Positions 24,890-34,152 are shown, counted from the first letter of the stretch. The stretch: 64,000 bases of DNA from Gilvimarinus xylanilyticus (GCF_024195295.1 NZ_JAMFTH010000001.1:558001-622000), one strand, 5' to 3'. Made by a program: numbers and translations. The notes: generated from the sequence alone by a model not told the origin.

Positions 24890-27478
24890 ATGGCTATAAA
24901 GTCTTTTATGCGTCTTGCTGTTACAGGCGCTGTACTGGCGGCAATGGCTGCCTGTCAGTCTAGTGATCCCAAGTCTGCTGACTCATCCGAGGCAGCTAAG
25001 GGCGATGCCAGTATTTGGCCACAAATTGAAAGTCAGGTGGCTACGGACCCAGCGATCGAGGCCCGTATCGCCGATATTTTGTCCCAGATGACGCTGGAAG
25101 AGAAAGTGGGACAAATGATTCAGCCTGAAATTCGCCATTTGACTGCCGAAGACGTGCGTGAGTATCACATTGGGTCTCTCTTAAACGGGGGCGGTTCTTA
25201 CCCCAACGCCGATAAATACGCGTCGGTGGAAGATTGGCTGGAAATAGCCGACGCATTCTACGAAGCATCGGTCGATACTTCCGATGGTAGTACGCCGATT
25301 CCCATCATGTGGGGTACCGATGCGGTACACGGCGTGGGCAATGTGGTGGGCGCGACGCTATACCCCCATAACATCGCTCTGGGGGCGACCCACAACCCCG
25401 AGCTGCTAGAGCAAATCGGCTGGGCGACCGCTCGCGAGCTGGCGGTGACCGGAATCGATTGGGACTTTTCACCCACGGTCGCGGTGGCGCGCAACGAGCG
25501 TTGGGGCCGCACCTATGAGTCCTGGTCTGAGGGCCCCGATCTTGTGGGCGATTATGCGGGTGAAATGGTGCGTGGCCTGCAAGGCGAGCCGGGCACCGAC
25601 GACTTTATGGGCGAGGGACACATCGTTGCTACCGCCAAGCACTTTATCGGCGATGGTGGCACCTTGGACGGTATCGATCGCGGTGATACCACCGGTGACG
25701 AAGTGCATTTGCGCGATATTCATGGCGCTGGCTACTTTACGGCGATTGAGGCGGGTGTTCAGGCGGTAATGGCCTCGTTTACCCGTTGGGATGGCATTCG
25801 CATGCATGGCCATAAATATTTGCTCACCGATGTGCTCAAAGATCAGATGGGTTTTGATGGCCTGGTCGTGGGCGACTGGAACGGCCACAGCTTTATCAAA
25901 GGCTGCACGGCCACCAATTGTCCGGCGTCGGTCAATGCGGGGCTGGATATTTTTATGGCCCCCGAGCCTGATTGGAAAGAGCTGTACGCCAACACTATTC
26001 AAAACGTCAAAGACGGCGACATTGCTATGAGCCGCATCGACGACGCGGTTAGCCGCATTCTGCGGGTTAAACTGCGTGCCGGATTGTTTGAAGCGGGCAA
26101 GCCTTCATCACGTCCACTGGCGGGCAAAAAAGAGTTGCTGGGCGCCCCCGAGCATCGTGAAATTGCCCGTCAGGCGGTTCGCGAGTCGCTGGTTATGCTG
26201 AAAAACAGCGACCAGTTGCTGCCCCTTAGCCGCGATTTGAACGTGCTGGTGACCGGTGATGGTGCCAATGATATCGGCAAACAGGCCGGTGGCTGGTCGG
26301 TAACCTGGCAGGGCACGGGTAACACCAACAGTGACTTTCCCGGCGCGACCTCTATTTACGATGGCATTAAGCAAGCCGTTGAAGCCGGTGGCGGTAAAGT
26401 TCAACTGAGCGACAATGGTTCTTATATCTCCAAGCCCGATGTGGCGCTGGTGGTATTTGGTGAAGATCCTTACGCTGAAATGCAGGGCGACATCCCTAAC
26501 TTGGCCTATAAGCGCGGGGCCACCGAGGATCTGGAGCTGCTGCAGATGTTGCAAAAGCAAGATATCCCCGTGGTGGCGCTCTTTATTACCGGTCGTCCAC
26601 TGTGGGTGAACCGCGAATTGAATGCCTCGGATGCCTTTGTGGTGGTCTGGCAGCCGGGTACCGAGGGTGTGGGGGTAGCTGACGTGCTATTTCGCGATAA
26701 TGCCGGTGAAATCAATTATGACATGACCGGCAAGTTGTCGTTCTCCTGGCCTCAAACCCCGGATCAGGTGCCGCTTAATGTGGGCGATGATAATTACGAT
26801 CCCCTGTTTCCCTATGGCTTTGGTTTGAGCTATGGCGATAAAGATACCCTGGGCGATAACTTGTCGGAGGAGGGTTTGAAAGTCGCGGAAACCAGCGACG
26901 TTTTGACTCTGTTTAACCGTCGTCCCATGGACCCCTGGGGTATTGAAATCGTAGGGGTAGAGAACGACCGGGTGGTTATGAACAGCAAATCGATTACCTC
27001 GTCCACGGTGAGTGTGACGGCGGTGGATCGCAACGCCCAGGAAGACTCTCGTCGCGTTGTGTGGAATGGCGAGGGTGAAGGTCTGGTGGCTCTGTTCGCG
27101 CCTGAACGTCAGGACTGGACCGGCTATATCGAAGATAAAGCGGCGTTGATTTTTGATATTAAGGTAGATCAGGCACCTACCGACACGACTTACTTGCGTC
27201 TTGGGTGTGGCTCGTACTGTGCGTCGGATATCGAAGTGACCGAAGGTTTTCGCGACCACCTGGCGGGGAATGGCTGGCAGACACTGAGTGTTGATCTCAA
27301 CTGCTTTCCTACCGCCGGTGAAAACTTTGGTATTTCCCAGCCGCAAGACGAGTTTATGACCCAGGTGTTGCGCCCGTTTAGCTTTGTGACCGAGGGTGAA
27401 TTGGATTTGACCTTCGCCAATGTTCGAGTTGAGAAGTTCAAAGCCAATAGCGCACTGGTGAATTGCCAGAATCAGTAA
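24890..27478 (+). CDS. glycoside hydrolase family 3 lipoprotein (exo-beta-glucanase/beta-glucosidase type)
   Basis: An 862-residue GH3 enzyme. It begins with a lipoprotein signal peptide (MAIKSFMRLAV...AAMAAC), so it is tethered to a membrane, probably facing the periplasm. Domains in order: TIM barrel with MTLEEKVGQMIQPE, GTDAVHG and the nucleophile motif VVGDWNGH (Asp329), then the alpha/beta sandwich domain (RESLVMLKNSDQLLPL, VVFGEDPYAE), the segment ending LFPYGFGLSY, and a C-terminal extension of about 190 residues that resembles the galactose-binding-like domain of the ExoP group of exo-1,3/1,4-beta-glucanases. Expected product is glucose or another monosaccharide from oligosaccharide non-reducing ends. 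It follows the TonB receptor cluster, which supports a glycan role for that locus. A strong terminator follows. Confidence 0.92.
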   Translation: MAIKSFMRLAVTGAVLAAMAACQSSDPKSADSSEAAKGDASIWPQIESQVATDPAIEARIADILSQMTLEEKVGQMIQPEIRHLTAEDVREYHIGSLLNGGGSYPNADKYASVEDWLEIADAFYEASVDTSDGSTPIPIMWGTDAVHGVGNVVGATLYPHNIALGATHNPELLEQIGWATARELAVTGIDWDFSPTVAVARNERWGRTYESWSEGPDLVGDYAGEMVRGLQGEPGTDDFMGEGHIVATAKHFIGDGGTLDGIDRGDTTGDEVHLRDIHGAGYFTAIEAGVQAVMASFTRWDGIRMHGHKYLLTDVLKDQMGFDGLVVGDWNGHSFIKGCTATNCPASVNAGLDIFMAPEPDWKELYANTIQNVKDGDIAMSRIDDAVSRILRVKLRAGLFEAGKPSSRPLAGKKELLGAPEHREIARQAVRESLVMLKNSDQLLPLSRDLNVLVTGDGANDIGKQAGGWSVTWQGTGNTNSDFPGATSIYDGIKQAVEAGGGKVQLSDNGSYISKPDVALVVFGEDPYAEMQGDIPNLAYKRGATEDLELLQMLQKQDIPVVALFITGRPLWVNRELNASDAFVVVWQPGTEGVGVADVLFRDNAGEINYDMTGKLSFSWPQTPDQVPLNVGDDNYDPLFPYGFGLSYGDKDTLGDNLSEEGLKVAETSDVLTLFNRRPMDPWGIEIVGVENDRVVMNSKSITSSTVSVTAVDRNAQEDSRRVVWNGEGEGLVALFAPERQDWTGYIEDKAALIFDIKVDQAPTDTTYLRLGCGSYCASDIEVTEGFRDHLAGNGWQTLSVDLNCFPTAGENFGISQPQDEFMTQVLRPFSFVTEGELDLTFANVRVEKFKANSALVNCQNQ

Positions 27479-27501
27479 GTCTTAGCGCATTATCGTTCTG
27501 T

Positions 27502-27540
27502 GGATTAACCCGGCCTTGTGCGCCGGGTTAATCCGTTTTT
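27502..27540 (+). terminator. strong intrinsic terminator after the GH3 gene
   Basis: A perfect 13-bp stem, GGATTAACCCGGC at 27502-27514 against 27522-27534, with a 7-base loop and a T tract at 27536-27540. It separates the GH3 gene from the convergent PL14-like gene. Confidence 0.93.
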
Positions 27541-27579
27541 AGCGGGTCTATTTTTGTATTCAAACGATTGCAGAACGGA

Positions 27580-28395
27580 CTAGTGACTAAGGCGAAGATC
27601 GTTTAATAGCAGATGGGAATCGCGCGATGGCCCCCAGTCCGGAGTGTTGCCGCCGTGAAAGGTCGATACATAAATACCGCCAACTAATCCCGCTGTGGTG
27701 TCCGCTAAGCGGTAACTGATGTCGGTGCGCGACAGTACTTTTTCACCATCAAACCATACATGTAATTCCCCGTTCTCTTCTCCCATATCGTTAACTTTGA
27801 CGCTTTGCTTTAAACAGTGCCAGCGTCCGGGAACAAAGGATTTGCCCAGTTCAATATCTTGCCCCCACTGCTCATTGCCGTAGCGACCGTTGGGCGAGGG
27901 CGGCAAATAGGCGTAGACCACAGCGCGGCCGTTTTGCCGCCACATATATCGTAGGGTCCAGCCATTGCTACCATCGGGCTGATCGCCGCCTGAGCGCGCC
28001 CAGGCGCCTTCCGAGCCCATCAGGCCGGGTAGCTTGCCGCCTTTGACAAAATCGAACCCCGGCTTGAACTTAAGGCAATAGTCGAGGGTAAGACTGGAGT
28101 AGTAAGCCTCAAACCCTTCTATACCATCCAGGACAATCGGGAACTGAACGCCACCTTCTTCTGGTCCCACCGCGCCCTTGGGGTAAGAAATCAACAGAGA
28201 TTGGTCCGAGCCGGGTGCTTTCGGTGTGGCGACGACTTGAGTCGAACCGAGTCTGGCCTGCCAGGGAGTGTTCCAGTGCTCAATCCAGCTGCCTTCGGTA
28301 AAAGTAAACCTGTGCGGCAGGTCCGAGGCTGAGGCCAGCGGGTAGTGCAAAAAAGTCAGGCAGCAAGCGGCTGTAATGAACGGCGTGAGTTTCAT
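27580..28395 (-). CDS. secreted polysaccharide lyase 14-like protein
   Basis: A 271-residue exported protein with a Sec signal peptide (MKLTPFITAACCLTFLHYPLASA). The mature part has features of the PL14 beta-jelly-roll fold: LDYCLKFKPGFDFVKGGKLPGL, WTLRYMWRQNGRAVVYAY, and IYVSTFHGGNTPDWGPSRD near the C-terminus. Family members degrade alginate or glucuronan by beta-elimination, but many homologues are untested and some are only carbohydrate-binding. The candidate catalytic segment contains Lys, Arg and Tyr, yet I cannot assign them with certainty. It converges on the GH3 gene and shares no operon with it. A ribosome site (GGAGG) precedes the ATG. Confidence 0.82.
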   Translation of the reverse strand: MKLTPFITAACCLTFLHYPLASASDLPHRFTFTEGSWIEHWNTPWQARLGSTQVVATPKAPGSDQSLLISYPKGAVGPEEGGVQFPIVLDGIEGFEAYYSSLTLDYCLKFKPGFDFVKGGKLPGLMGSEGAWARSGGDQPDGSNGWTLRYMWRQNGRAVVYAYLPPSPNGRYGNEQWGQDIELGKSFVPGRWHCLKQSVKVNDMGEENGELHVWFDGEKVLSRTDISYRLADTTAGLVGGIYVSTFHGGNTPDWGPSRDSHLLLNDLRLSH

Positions 28396-28437
28396 ATGTG
28401 CCTCCGTTATTGTTATTTTTTAAGTGTTTGGGCGATG

Positions 28438-29070
28438 TTAGCGCCAATTGTCCCAGGCATCCATAACCTTGGCGGAATAGCGGTAGCTACCGTAGCTGCC
28501 GTTATAGCGGGCCAGGGCTTCGGCCAGGCGGCCGTCGGCGATATCAATATAGTGCTTTAAAATAATACAGCCGTAGCGCAGATTGGTGTCCAGATCAATT
28601 AAATTGTCTTCCGGGCGACCGATTTCGTTTTTCCAAAAGGGCATGACCTGCATGATGCCTTGGGCACCCACGGGTGAGAGGGCAAAGCGGTTAAAGTGGC
28701 TTTCGGTTTCGATCACCGCCAGGACCAGCTCGGGCTTTACCCCGGCGGCCATGGCTTCGCGGTGTACCGTGCGAAGCAGGCGCAGGCGCTGATCGGGGTT
28801 GGTGATGTATTTTTTTAAACGCCCATCCATCAGCATTAGCCACGCCTGGGCGTCATACTGATCGGTAAAACTGTCGGCCTGTTCGATATGACTTTTTAGT
28901 AGCTCGCGCAGCTCGTCGTCGATTTCTTCGCGGCTGAGTTGGGCCGAGAGCCAGCTGGGGGCCAAACAAAGCCATGCCCCCAGCAAGAGTGCGGCGAGGC
29001 GTTTACGCCAGATCGAGCTTGTCGCGCAGCAGTGCTTGAATATTATCCACGGGGACGTCTTGTTTTTCAC
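28438..29070 (-). CDS. lytic transglycosylase (SLT, GH23 type)
   Basis: A periplasmic murein lytic transglycosylase domain protein of about 210 residues. The SLT motifs are clear: [10 protein letters not shown] with the catalytic Glu, [23 protein letters not shown] and [11 protein letters not shown] signal peptide or anchor ([22 protein letters not shown]) precedes it. The start is uncertain: the frame extends to a TTG at 29124, inside the 3' end of proS; I chose the GTG at 29070, which still overlaps proS by 68 bp. Starts inside the leader (TTG near 28986) would remove the charged N-region. The overlap suggests it is translated from the proS transcript. Confidence 0.85.
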   Translation of the reverse strand: MKNKTSPWIIFKHCCATSSIWRKRLAALLLGAWLCLAPSWLSAQLSREEIDDELRELLKSHIEQADSFTDQYDAQAWLMLMDGRLKKYITNPDQRLRLLRTVHREAMAAGVKPELVLAVIETESHFNRFALSPVGAQGIMQVMPFWKNEIGRPEDNLIDLDTNLRYGCIILKHYIDIADGRLAEALARYNGSYGSYRYSAKVMDAWDNWR

Positions 29071-30733
29071 TGTCGCGTCTGCCTTTGTATTCAATGGTGC
29101 CTGCTTCCAAGCCGCGCTCGCCAATCACCAAACGGTGGGGGATACCCATCAAGTCGGTGTTGGCTAACAGCACGCCCAGGCGGGCATTTTTCTCGTCCAT
29201 AAACAATACGTCTACGCCGGCGTCGCTCAACTCGCGATAAAGGCTCTCGCACAGCTCGGCAACTTTCTCTGATTTGTGCATGTTGATAGGCACAATGGCC
29301 AACTGGAAGGGCGCAATGCTAGCGGGCCAGATAATGCCTTTGTCGTCGTGGTTCTGCTCAATGGCCGAGGCCACCACCCGTGTGACACCAATACCATAGC
29401 AGCCCATTTCCATGGTTTGCTCTTTGCCGTTTTCATCCAGTACGGTGGCGTTCATCGCCTGAGAGTATTTGTTGCCCAGCTGAAAAATGTGGCCTACTTC
29501 AATGCCGCGTTTAATCTCCAGCTTACCTTGGCCACAGGGGCTGGGGTCGCCGGCCACAATATTGCGAATGTCGGCCGCCTCGGCCAGGGGCAGGTCGCGT
29601 TCCCAGTTAACACCGCTTAAGTGGTAGCCGTCTTTATTGGCACCGCAGGTAAAGTCCGCTGCAGCCAGGGCACTATGGTCGGCAATAACACGAATATCTA
29701 AACCTACTGGCCCGATTGAACCTGGGCTTACGCCCAGTTCAGCGCGAAGTCGTTCTTCGGGGGCGAAGGTTAAGGGGTTGGCAACGCCTGCAAGCTTTTC
29801 GGCTTTGATGTCGTTCAGTTCGTGGTCACCGCGCAGCACCAGGGCCACCAGTGGCGCCGGTTTATCCTCTTCGGCTTCGCCCAATACCACCAGAGTTTTC
29901 AGAGTTTGGTGGGCAGGCAGCTGCAAAAAGTCGGCAACGTCGGCAATGGAGTGCTTGCCCGGGGTGGCCACCTCGTGAAGCTCGGCGCTCGACTGTGCAC
30001 GGGGGGCGCTGGGGGGCAGGGCTTCGGCTTTTTCAATGTTGGCCGCATAATCCGAGCCGTCACTGAAAGCGATGGCGTCTTCGCCACTCTCGGCCAGCAC
30101 GTGAAACTCGTGAGAGAAGGCGCCGCCGATGGAGCCGGTGTCGGCCAATACCGGGCGGTAGGCTAAGCCGATACGGTCAAAGATATTGCAGTAAGTGCGG
30201 TGCATGACCTCGTAGGTCTCCTGCAGGCTCTGGGCCGACAAATGGAAAGAATAGGCGTCTTTCATAATAAATTCGCGCGAGCGCATCACCCCAAAACGCG
30301 GACGGATTTCATCTCGAAACTTAGTCTGAATTTGGTAAAAGTTGGCGGGCAGCTGCTTGTAGCTGGACAGCTCATTGCGCGCCATTTCGGTAATCACCTC
30401 TTCGTGAGTGGGGCCCAGGCAAAAATCGCGCTGGTGACGGTCGTTAATGCGCAGTAGCTCGGGGCCGTATTGCTCCCAGCGCCCGGAGTCCTGCCAGAGC
30501 TCGGCCGGCTGCACCACGGGCATCAGCACCTCTTGCGCGCCGGATTTGTCCATTTCTTCGCGCACAATGCGCTCTACCTTGCGCAAAACCCGCAGACCCA
30601 GGGGCAACCATGTGTATAGCCCTGAGGCAAGTTTGCGAATCATGCCGGCGCGCAGCATCAGCTGGTGGCTAATCACTTCGGCATCGGCGGGAGTTTCTTT
30701 TAAGGTGGCGATTAAAAAACGGCTGGAGCGCAT
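29003..30733 (-). CDS. proS: prolyl-tRNA synthetase
   Basis: A 576-residue class II aminoacyl-tRNA synthetase that charges tRNA(Pro). The bacterial (long) architecture is visible: catalytic core with motif 2 region [27 protein letters not shown], an inserted YbaK-like editing domain (about residues 230-390) that clears mischarged alanine, catalytic motif 3 [22 protein letters not shown] near residue 445, and a C-terminal anticodon-binding domain. Length fits the family. It lies upstream of the lytic transglycosylase gene, whose 5' end overlaps it, and diverges from the HIT gene. Confidence 0.97.
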   Translation of the reverse strand: MRSSRFLIATLKETPADAEVISHQLMLRAGMIRKLASGLYTWLPLGLRVLRKVERIVREEMDKSGAQEVLMPVVQPAELWQDSGRWEQYGPELLRINDRHQRDFCLGPTHEEVITEMARNELSSYKQLPANFYQIQTKFRDEIRPRFGVMRSREFIMKDAYSFHLSAQSLQETYEVMHRTYCNIFDRIGLAYRPVLADTGSIGGAFSHEFHVLAESGEDAIAFSDGSDYAANIEKAEALPPSAPRAQSSAELHEVATPGKHSIADVADFLQLPAHQTLKTLVVLGEAEEDKPAPLVALVLRGDHELNDIKAEKLAGVANPLTFAPEERLRAELGVSPGSIGPVGLDIRVIADHSALAAADFTCGANKDGYHLSGVNWERDLPLAEAADIRNIVAGDPSPCGQGKLEIKRGIEVGHIFQLGNKYSQAMNATVLDENGKEQTMEMGCYGIGVTRVVASAIEQNHDDKGIIWPASIAPFQLAIVPINMHKSEKVAELCESLYRELSDAGVDVLFMDEKNARLGVLLANTDLMGIPHRLVIGERGLEAGTIEYKGRRDSEKQDVPVDNIQALLRDKLDLA

Positions 30734-30879
30734 AGTCGGATTCTTGCTTACTATAATGAATAGGTAGTGTATTCTGGAGCCTAATGCCTGCCCGGGCAGA
30801 GCGCTAGACCAATCAGCGGTATTCTACGCAGCTTCCGCGCCCGGGTACAGATCCTAACGTCCGTTTACGGGAGCCAATT

Positions 30880-31356
30880 ATGTTTTCACTGGATCAGCGA
30901 CTGCGCGAAGATTGCTATGTGGTAGGGCGTTTCTCCCTGTCGCTATTGTTACTGTCCCGCGATGCTAACTACCCCTGGTGCATCCTGGTGCCGGAGCGGG
31001 AGAACACTTATGAGCTATATCATTTGTCGGAAGAGGATCAGCAACAGCTTATCCACGAGTCCAGCCGCTTGGCCGAGGTAATGGACAGTGTTTTCGATGC
31101 CGATAAAATGAACATCGCGACCCTGGGCAATGTGGTGCCGCAGCTGCACTTGCATCATATTGCCCGTTTTAAGGATGATCCGGCCTGGCCCGGGCCCGTC
31201 TGGGGTAAGGTGCCCAGTAAAGCCTATCAGCCCGATGTGCTCGAGTCGCGAATTGAGAAGCTTGCCAATGCCCTGGCGGGTAGCGGTTTTACCGCTCTGA
31301 CCGAAGGGGCGGATATATCATCGGTAACCGCTCCCGCGCCCCGCATCGATTGCTGA
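30880..31356 (+). CDS. HIT domain nucleotide hydrolase
   Basis: A 158-residue HIT-superfamily protein with the family motif QLHLHHIARF (His90, His92, His93), the pattern found in proteobacterial diadenosine polyphosphate hydrolase-like HIT proteins. It probably cleaves nucleotide phosphate or phosphoramidate bonds in the cytoplasm; the exact substrate is unknown. The ATG at 30880 has a good GGGAG ribosome site. Monocistronic: divergent from proS and convergent with the HU gene, with a shared terminator after it. Confidence 0.9.
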   Translation: MFSLDQRLREDCYVVGRFSLSLLLLSRDANYPWCILVPERENTYELYHLSEEDQQQLIHESSRLAEVMDSVFDADKMNIATLGNVVPQLHLHHIARFKDDPAWPGPVWGKVPSKAYQPDVLESRIEKLANALAGSGFTALTEGADISSVTAPAPRIDC

Positions 31357-31376
31357 TTTCTCGCAAAGGGCCCCAT

Positions 31377-31410
31377 AAAAAAAGCCCCCGCATAATAGCG
31401 AGGGCTTTTT
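31377..31410. terminator. bidirectional intrinsic terminator between HIT and HU genes
   Basis: Stem AAAAAGCCCCCGC / GCGAGGGCTTTTT with one mismatch and an ATAATA loop. A and T tracts on the two sides let it work in both directions between two convergent genes. Confidence 0.88.
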
Positions 31411-31432
31411 CTTGCTGCGGCACTCTTAGTGC

Positions 31433-31843
31433 TTACAGCGGCATTTCTTTAAGCTTTTTCAGCGGGCGAACCTTAACGGTGGTGGTCGCGGGCTTGGCTT
31501 TAAACATGGTTTCTTCACCGGTAAAGGGGTTAATACCTTTGCGCGCCTTAGTGGCCGGTTTCTTCACGGTTTGGATTTTCAGCAAGCCGGGCAGAACAAA
31601 CTCGCCGCACGAGCGTTTTTTGATGTGGCCTTCAATAATATCTGACAGCTCGTCCAGTACCGATTGAACCTGTTTTTTGCTCAGCTCGGTATTTTCGGCC
31701 AATTGGTTCAAAATCTGGGTTTTGTTGTAGCGTTCGCGAACCGCTGTAATTTTCTTTGCGGGCGCGGCTTTCTTCGCGGGGGCTTTTTTAGCGGCAGCTT
31801 TCTTGGCCGGCGCTTTTTTGGCGGTAGCTTTACGGGCAGCCAT
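31433..31843 (-). CDS. HU-family DNA-binding protein with lysine/alanine-rich N-terminal tail
   Basis: A 136-residue nucleoid protein. Residues 1-33 are an Ala/Lys/Pro repeat tail (KKAPAKKAA type, like eukaryotic H1 or the AlgP tails), and residues from about 34 on are an HU/IHF-like domain (NKTQILNQLAENTELSKKQVQSVLDELSDII) with the beta-arm segment KARKGINPFTGEETMFKAKPATTTVKVRP. It should bind DNA with low specificity and compact it; the tail adds a strong positive charge. In pseudomonad AlgP the basic repeats are C-terminal, so the N-terminal position is notable. A good ribosome site (AAGGAAG) and a recognisable promoter lie upstream. Confidence 0.93.
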   Translation of the reverse strand: MAARKATAKKAPAKKAAAKKAPAKKAAPAKKITAVRERYNKTQILNQLAENTELSKKQVQSVLDELSDIIEGHIKKRSCGEFVLPGLLKIQTVKKPATKARKGINPFTGEETMFKAKPATTTVKVRPLKKLKEMPL

Positions 31844-31951
31844 AATATCTTCCTTTTAGTGTCTGATGAATGGTGTTACAGGCTTTAAGATTCGCACGGT
31901 AACAGGCCGGCAAACTTGCTTGCAAGATGGCGCCGGTGGCGAATGACTCTA

Positions 31952-31980
31952 TATATAAAGGATATAAATGATTGCAGCAA
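31952..31980 (-). promoter_or_regulatory. sigma-70 promoter of the HU gene
   Basis: On the minus strand TTGCTG, 17 bp, TATATA. The -35 lies at 31975-31980 and the -10 at 31952-31957. The predicted start is about 100 bp upstream of the HU ATG, leaving a moderately long 5' leader. Confidence 0.65.
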
Positions 31981-32132
31981 GAAAAAACTGGCTAAAACCC
32001 GGTAAAAAAGCACATTTTTGGGAAGATTGGCTTTAGGTTCGCCACAGTGCTTGATTTTGGTGCCTGTTATCGAAGGGGCAACGCTCCGCCTTGAGTCGTT
32101 CTGCGTCTAGTGGATGTTTTGCGCGCATGAAT

Positions 32133-32503
32133 CTAGAGATGCAGGATTCGCAGTCCGGGATCCGTTTCTGCTTGTTCCCACAAACGGTCGAATTCTTCGC
32201 GCAGGGCTTTAATTTCACTGAACGCGCGATCGTTGGCAAAGCCCAAGTAGCAGCTGTCATCGTTTTTATAAATTAAAAATTGCGAGTGTCTCGCACGAGA
32301 ATGCGCACCTCAATGTTTCGCGCCCGGCGGCTAAACGCTGAAATGAGGGCAACGGTATCATCGCGGTCGTAAATCAGTGGATCTAGAGTGTCGCTGAGTA
32401 AAGTCAGGGTACGTTTGCCGCGCGCGATCACTTTATGAGTCTGATCGAGGAAATCCTCCACCGACTCAAGACGATACAGATCCGGTGTTTCCAGCGGTTT
32501 CAT
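32133..32503 (-). pseudogene. remnant of a GNAT-associated gene, internal deletion and frameshift
   Basis: The N-terminal part (ATG at 32503) runs 76 residues to RILVRDTRNF and meets a stop at 32273-32275. One frame over, with no gap, translation resumes as LIYKNDDSCYLGFANDRAF...LREEFDRLWEQAETDPGLRILHL and stops at 32133. Both halves look like the ends of one protein family, usually about 160 residues long and encoded after a GNAT gene in pseudomonads (I recall it as DUF7931; the name is from memory). The middle, roughly 40-50 residues, is missing and the frame is shifted at the A/T-rich junction near 32270-32275. The ATG overlaps the GNAT stop by 4 bp. A short product may still be made, but the gene looks broken. 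Confidence 0.72.
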
Positions 32504-32973
32504 TCGGTGTCTCCGGATGCAATATAGCCCGCGTCGGGTTTCAGCACCATGGTACGGTGGGGGATTCCGGCGTCCATAAAGGTGTCTCCTACAAACTTAA
32601 AACCGAGACTTTTATAGAAAGGTATCACGCTGACTTGAGCGTGTAAAAATACGGGCTTTTGTGGGCCGGCCCACTGCAGTATATACCGCATTAATTCGCT
32701 TCCCAGACCCTCGCCGCGACGCTTCATTTTTACCGCAACCCGGCCTATGTGCAGTCCCGGTGTTTGTTCCCAATGTTCGCAAACCACTCGGGCGCAGGCA
32801 ATTAGCTGCTCGCTGGCGTAGGTGCCAAAATGCCAGGCTGATTCGTCCTTGCCATCCCATTCTTCACTGACGGGTACCTGTTGCTCCTGAATAAAGACTT
32901 CGCGGCGCAGTTCGGCTAACGCCAGGTGGTGTTCGCGCCAGGATAGCAGGGTGGGATTAGCCATCGGCTTCAT
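32500..32973 (-). CDS. GNAT family N-acetyltransferase
   Basis: A 157-residue GNAT acetyltransferase. Motifs: ELRREVFIQEQQVPVSEEWDG near the N-terminus (as in the ElaA-like group), and the acetyl-CoA binding segment IGRVAVKMKRRGEGLGSELM with RRGEGLG as the R/QxxGxG/A loop; FYKSLGFK...GIPHRTMVL near the C-terminus completes the fold. The substrate is unknown. The frame is open to 33225, but that part antisenses nothing and overlaps the roxA gene; starts at ATG 32973 or 32964 fit the domain and overlap the roxA stop by 17 or 8 bp, so the gene is probably coupled to roxA. The broken gene follows. Confidence 0.88.
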   Translation of the reverse strand: MKPMANPTLLSWREHHLALAELRREVFIQEQQVPVSEEWDGKDESAWHFGTYASEQLIACARVVCEHWEQTPGLHIGRVAVKMKRRGEGLGSELMRYILQWAGPQKPVFLHAQVSVIPFYKSLGFKFVGDTFMDAGIPHRTMVLKPDAGYIASGDTE

Positions 32974-34111
32974 CGCACAATTCCAACTGTTGCAGGCTAA
33001 ACAGCTCAAGCAACAGGTGGCGCTCAGCCGGGTCACTAAGCTCGGCCAAACAGTAGGCGGTTCGGTTGCAAAGCGTGCGGGCAAAGCTCGGGCTGCAGGA
33101 GTATTCCTCGCCATTGACAAAAAGTCGGGCGCTGTCGCCTTGCTCCAGGTAACTAAAGCGGGCCTCCGGTGCCTGCTGCGCCCAACGTTCACTGTCAATC
33201 CACGTTTGCATCTGCGCGATTTCAATGGCTTCGGGATCGGGGCAGAGCTCGGGATACTTGGGGGTTGTCATGTAGCGACCAAACCAACTGGATAATGCCT
33301 GATCACTGAGTTGCTCTTCAATGAGTTGCCGTAACTGCTTAAGGCTGGTGGTGTCGATCTCTCCGGGGTTAGTAAAGCCCAGAGGTTGGGCGTCGCGATA
33401 GCGCTGATCGTTTGACAAGCGGCTGGCAATGTCCTGACTTAAGTCGTCAAAAATATCCGCCACGCTCGGGGCGCGAAAGCCGATGGAATAGGTGATGCAG
33501 TCGTCGTCTAGCGCCGTGCCCCAGTGCGCGGTACCCGGCGGAATATAAACGATATCGCCCGGGCCGGCGGTAAAGCGTTGCTGTGCTTTAAATTCCTTGA
33601 GGATGTTAAGTGGCGTGCCTTCCAGCGTAGGGCTGTTGCTGTCGCACTGTTGACCAATTTGCCACTCGCGCTTGCCCGCACCTTGCAGTAGGAATACATC
33701 GTAGTAATCAAAGTGTGGCCCTACACTACCGCCTGTAGGGGCGTAGCTGACCATAATGTCGTCTAAGCGCCAGCTGGGAATAAAACGAAATTTTTGCAAC
33801 AGCTGGTGCACGTCGGGAATTAACTGATCCACCGCCTGTATCAGCAAAGTCCAGGGTTGCGAAGGCAGCGATAAAAAGCGCGATTCAGCAAAGGGGCCGT
33901 TTTCTAGCTGCCAAGGGGACTCATCGCTGTGAGTAATAAGACGGGACTCGACTTCTTCTTCCAGCGCCAATCCGGCTAACTCTTCCGGGGTGAGTGGAGA
34001 GCGAAAATCGGGCAAGGTGGCAGGTAAAAAAATGGCCTCGCGCTGCCAATAACCCTGCAAGAAATCGGCGACCGACAGAGGGCCCAACTGGGTAAGGGGT
34101 GTTTGCGACAT
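32957..34111 (-). CDS. roxA: ribosomal protein uL16 arginine hydroxylase (cupin/JmjC)
   Basis: A 384-residue Fe(II)/2-oxoglutarate oxygenase of the RoxA/YcfD type, which in E. coli hydroxylates an arginine of ribosomal protein L16. The metal triad is visible as PHFDYYDVF (His133, Asp135) and PPGTAHWG (His196), close to the E. coli positions. A C-terminal winged-helix-like dimerisation part follows. It lies next to purB, as in E. coli where ycfD is near purB, which supports the assignment. Overlaps the GNAT start downstream. Confidence 0.9.
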   Translation of the reverse strand: MSQTPLTQLGPLSVADFLQGYWQREAIFLPATLPDFRSPLTPEELAGLALEEEVESRLITHSDESPWQLENGPFAESRFLSLPSQPWTLLIQAVDQLIPDVHQLLQKFRFIPSWRLDDIMVSYAPTGGSVGPHFDYYDVFLLQGAGKREWQIGQQCDSNSPTLEGTPLNILKEFKAQQRFTAGPGDIVYIPPGTAHWGTALDDDCITYSIGFRAPSVADIFDDLSQDIASRLSNDQRYRDAQPLGFTNPGEIDTTSLKQLRQLIEEQLSDQALSSWFGRYMTTPKYPELCPDPEAIEIAQMQTWIDSERWAQQAPEARFSYLEQGDSARLFVNGEEYSCSPSFARTLCNRTAYCLAELSDPAERHLLLELFSLQQLELCDEADG

Positions 34112-34122
34112 AAAATCTAGGT

Positions 34123-34152
34123 TAAAAAAACGGGGAGCTTAGCTCCCCGTTT
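34123..34152 (-). terminator. intrinsic terminator after purB
   Basis: Stem AAACGGGGAGCT / AGCTCCCCGTTT, and on the minus strand a run of seven T after it. It lies between the purB stop and the roxA start, so roxA probably has its own promoter or depends on read-through. Confidence 0.88.
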
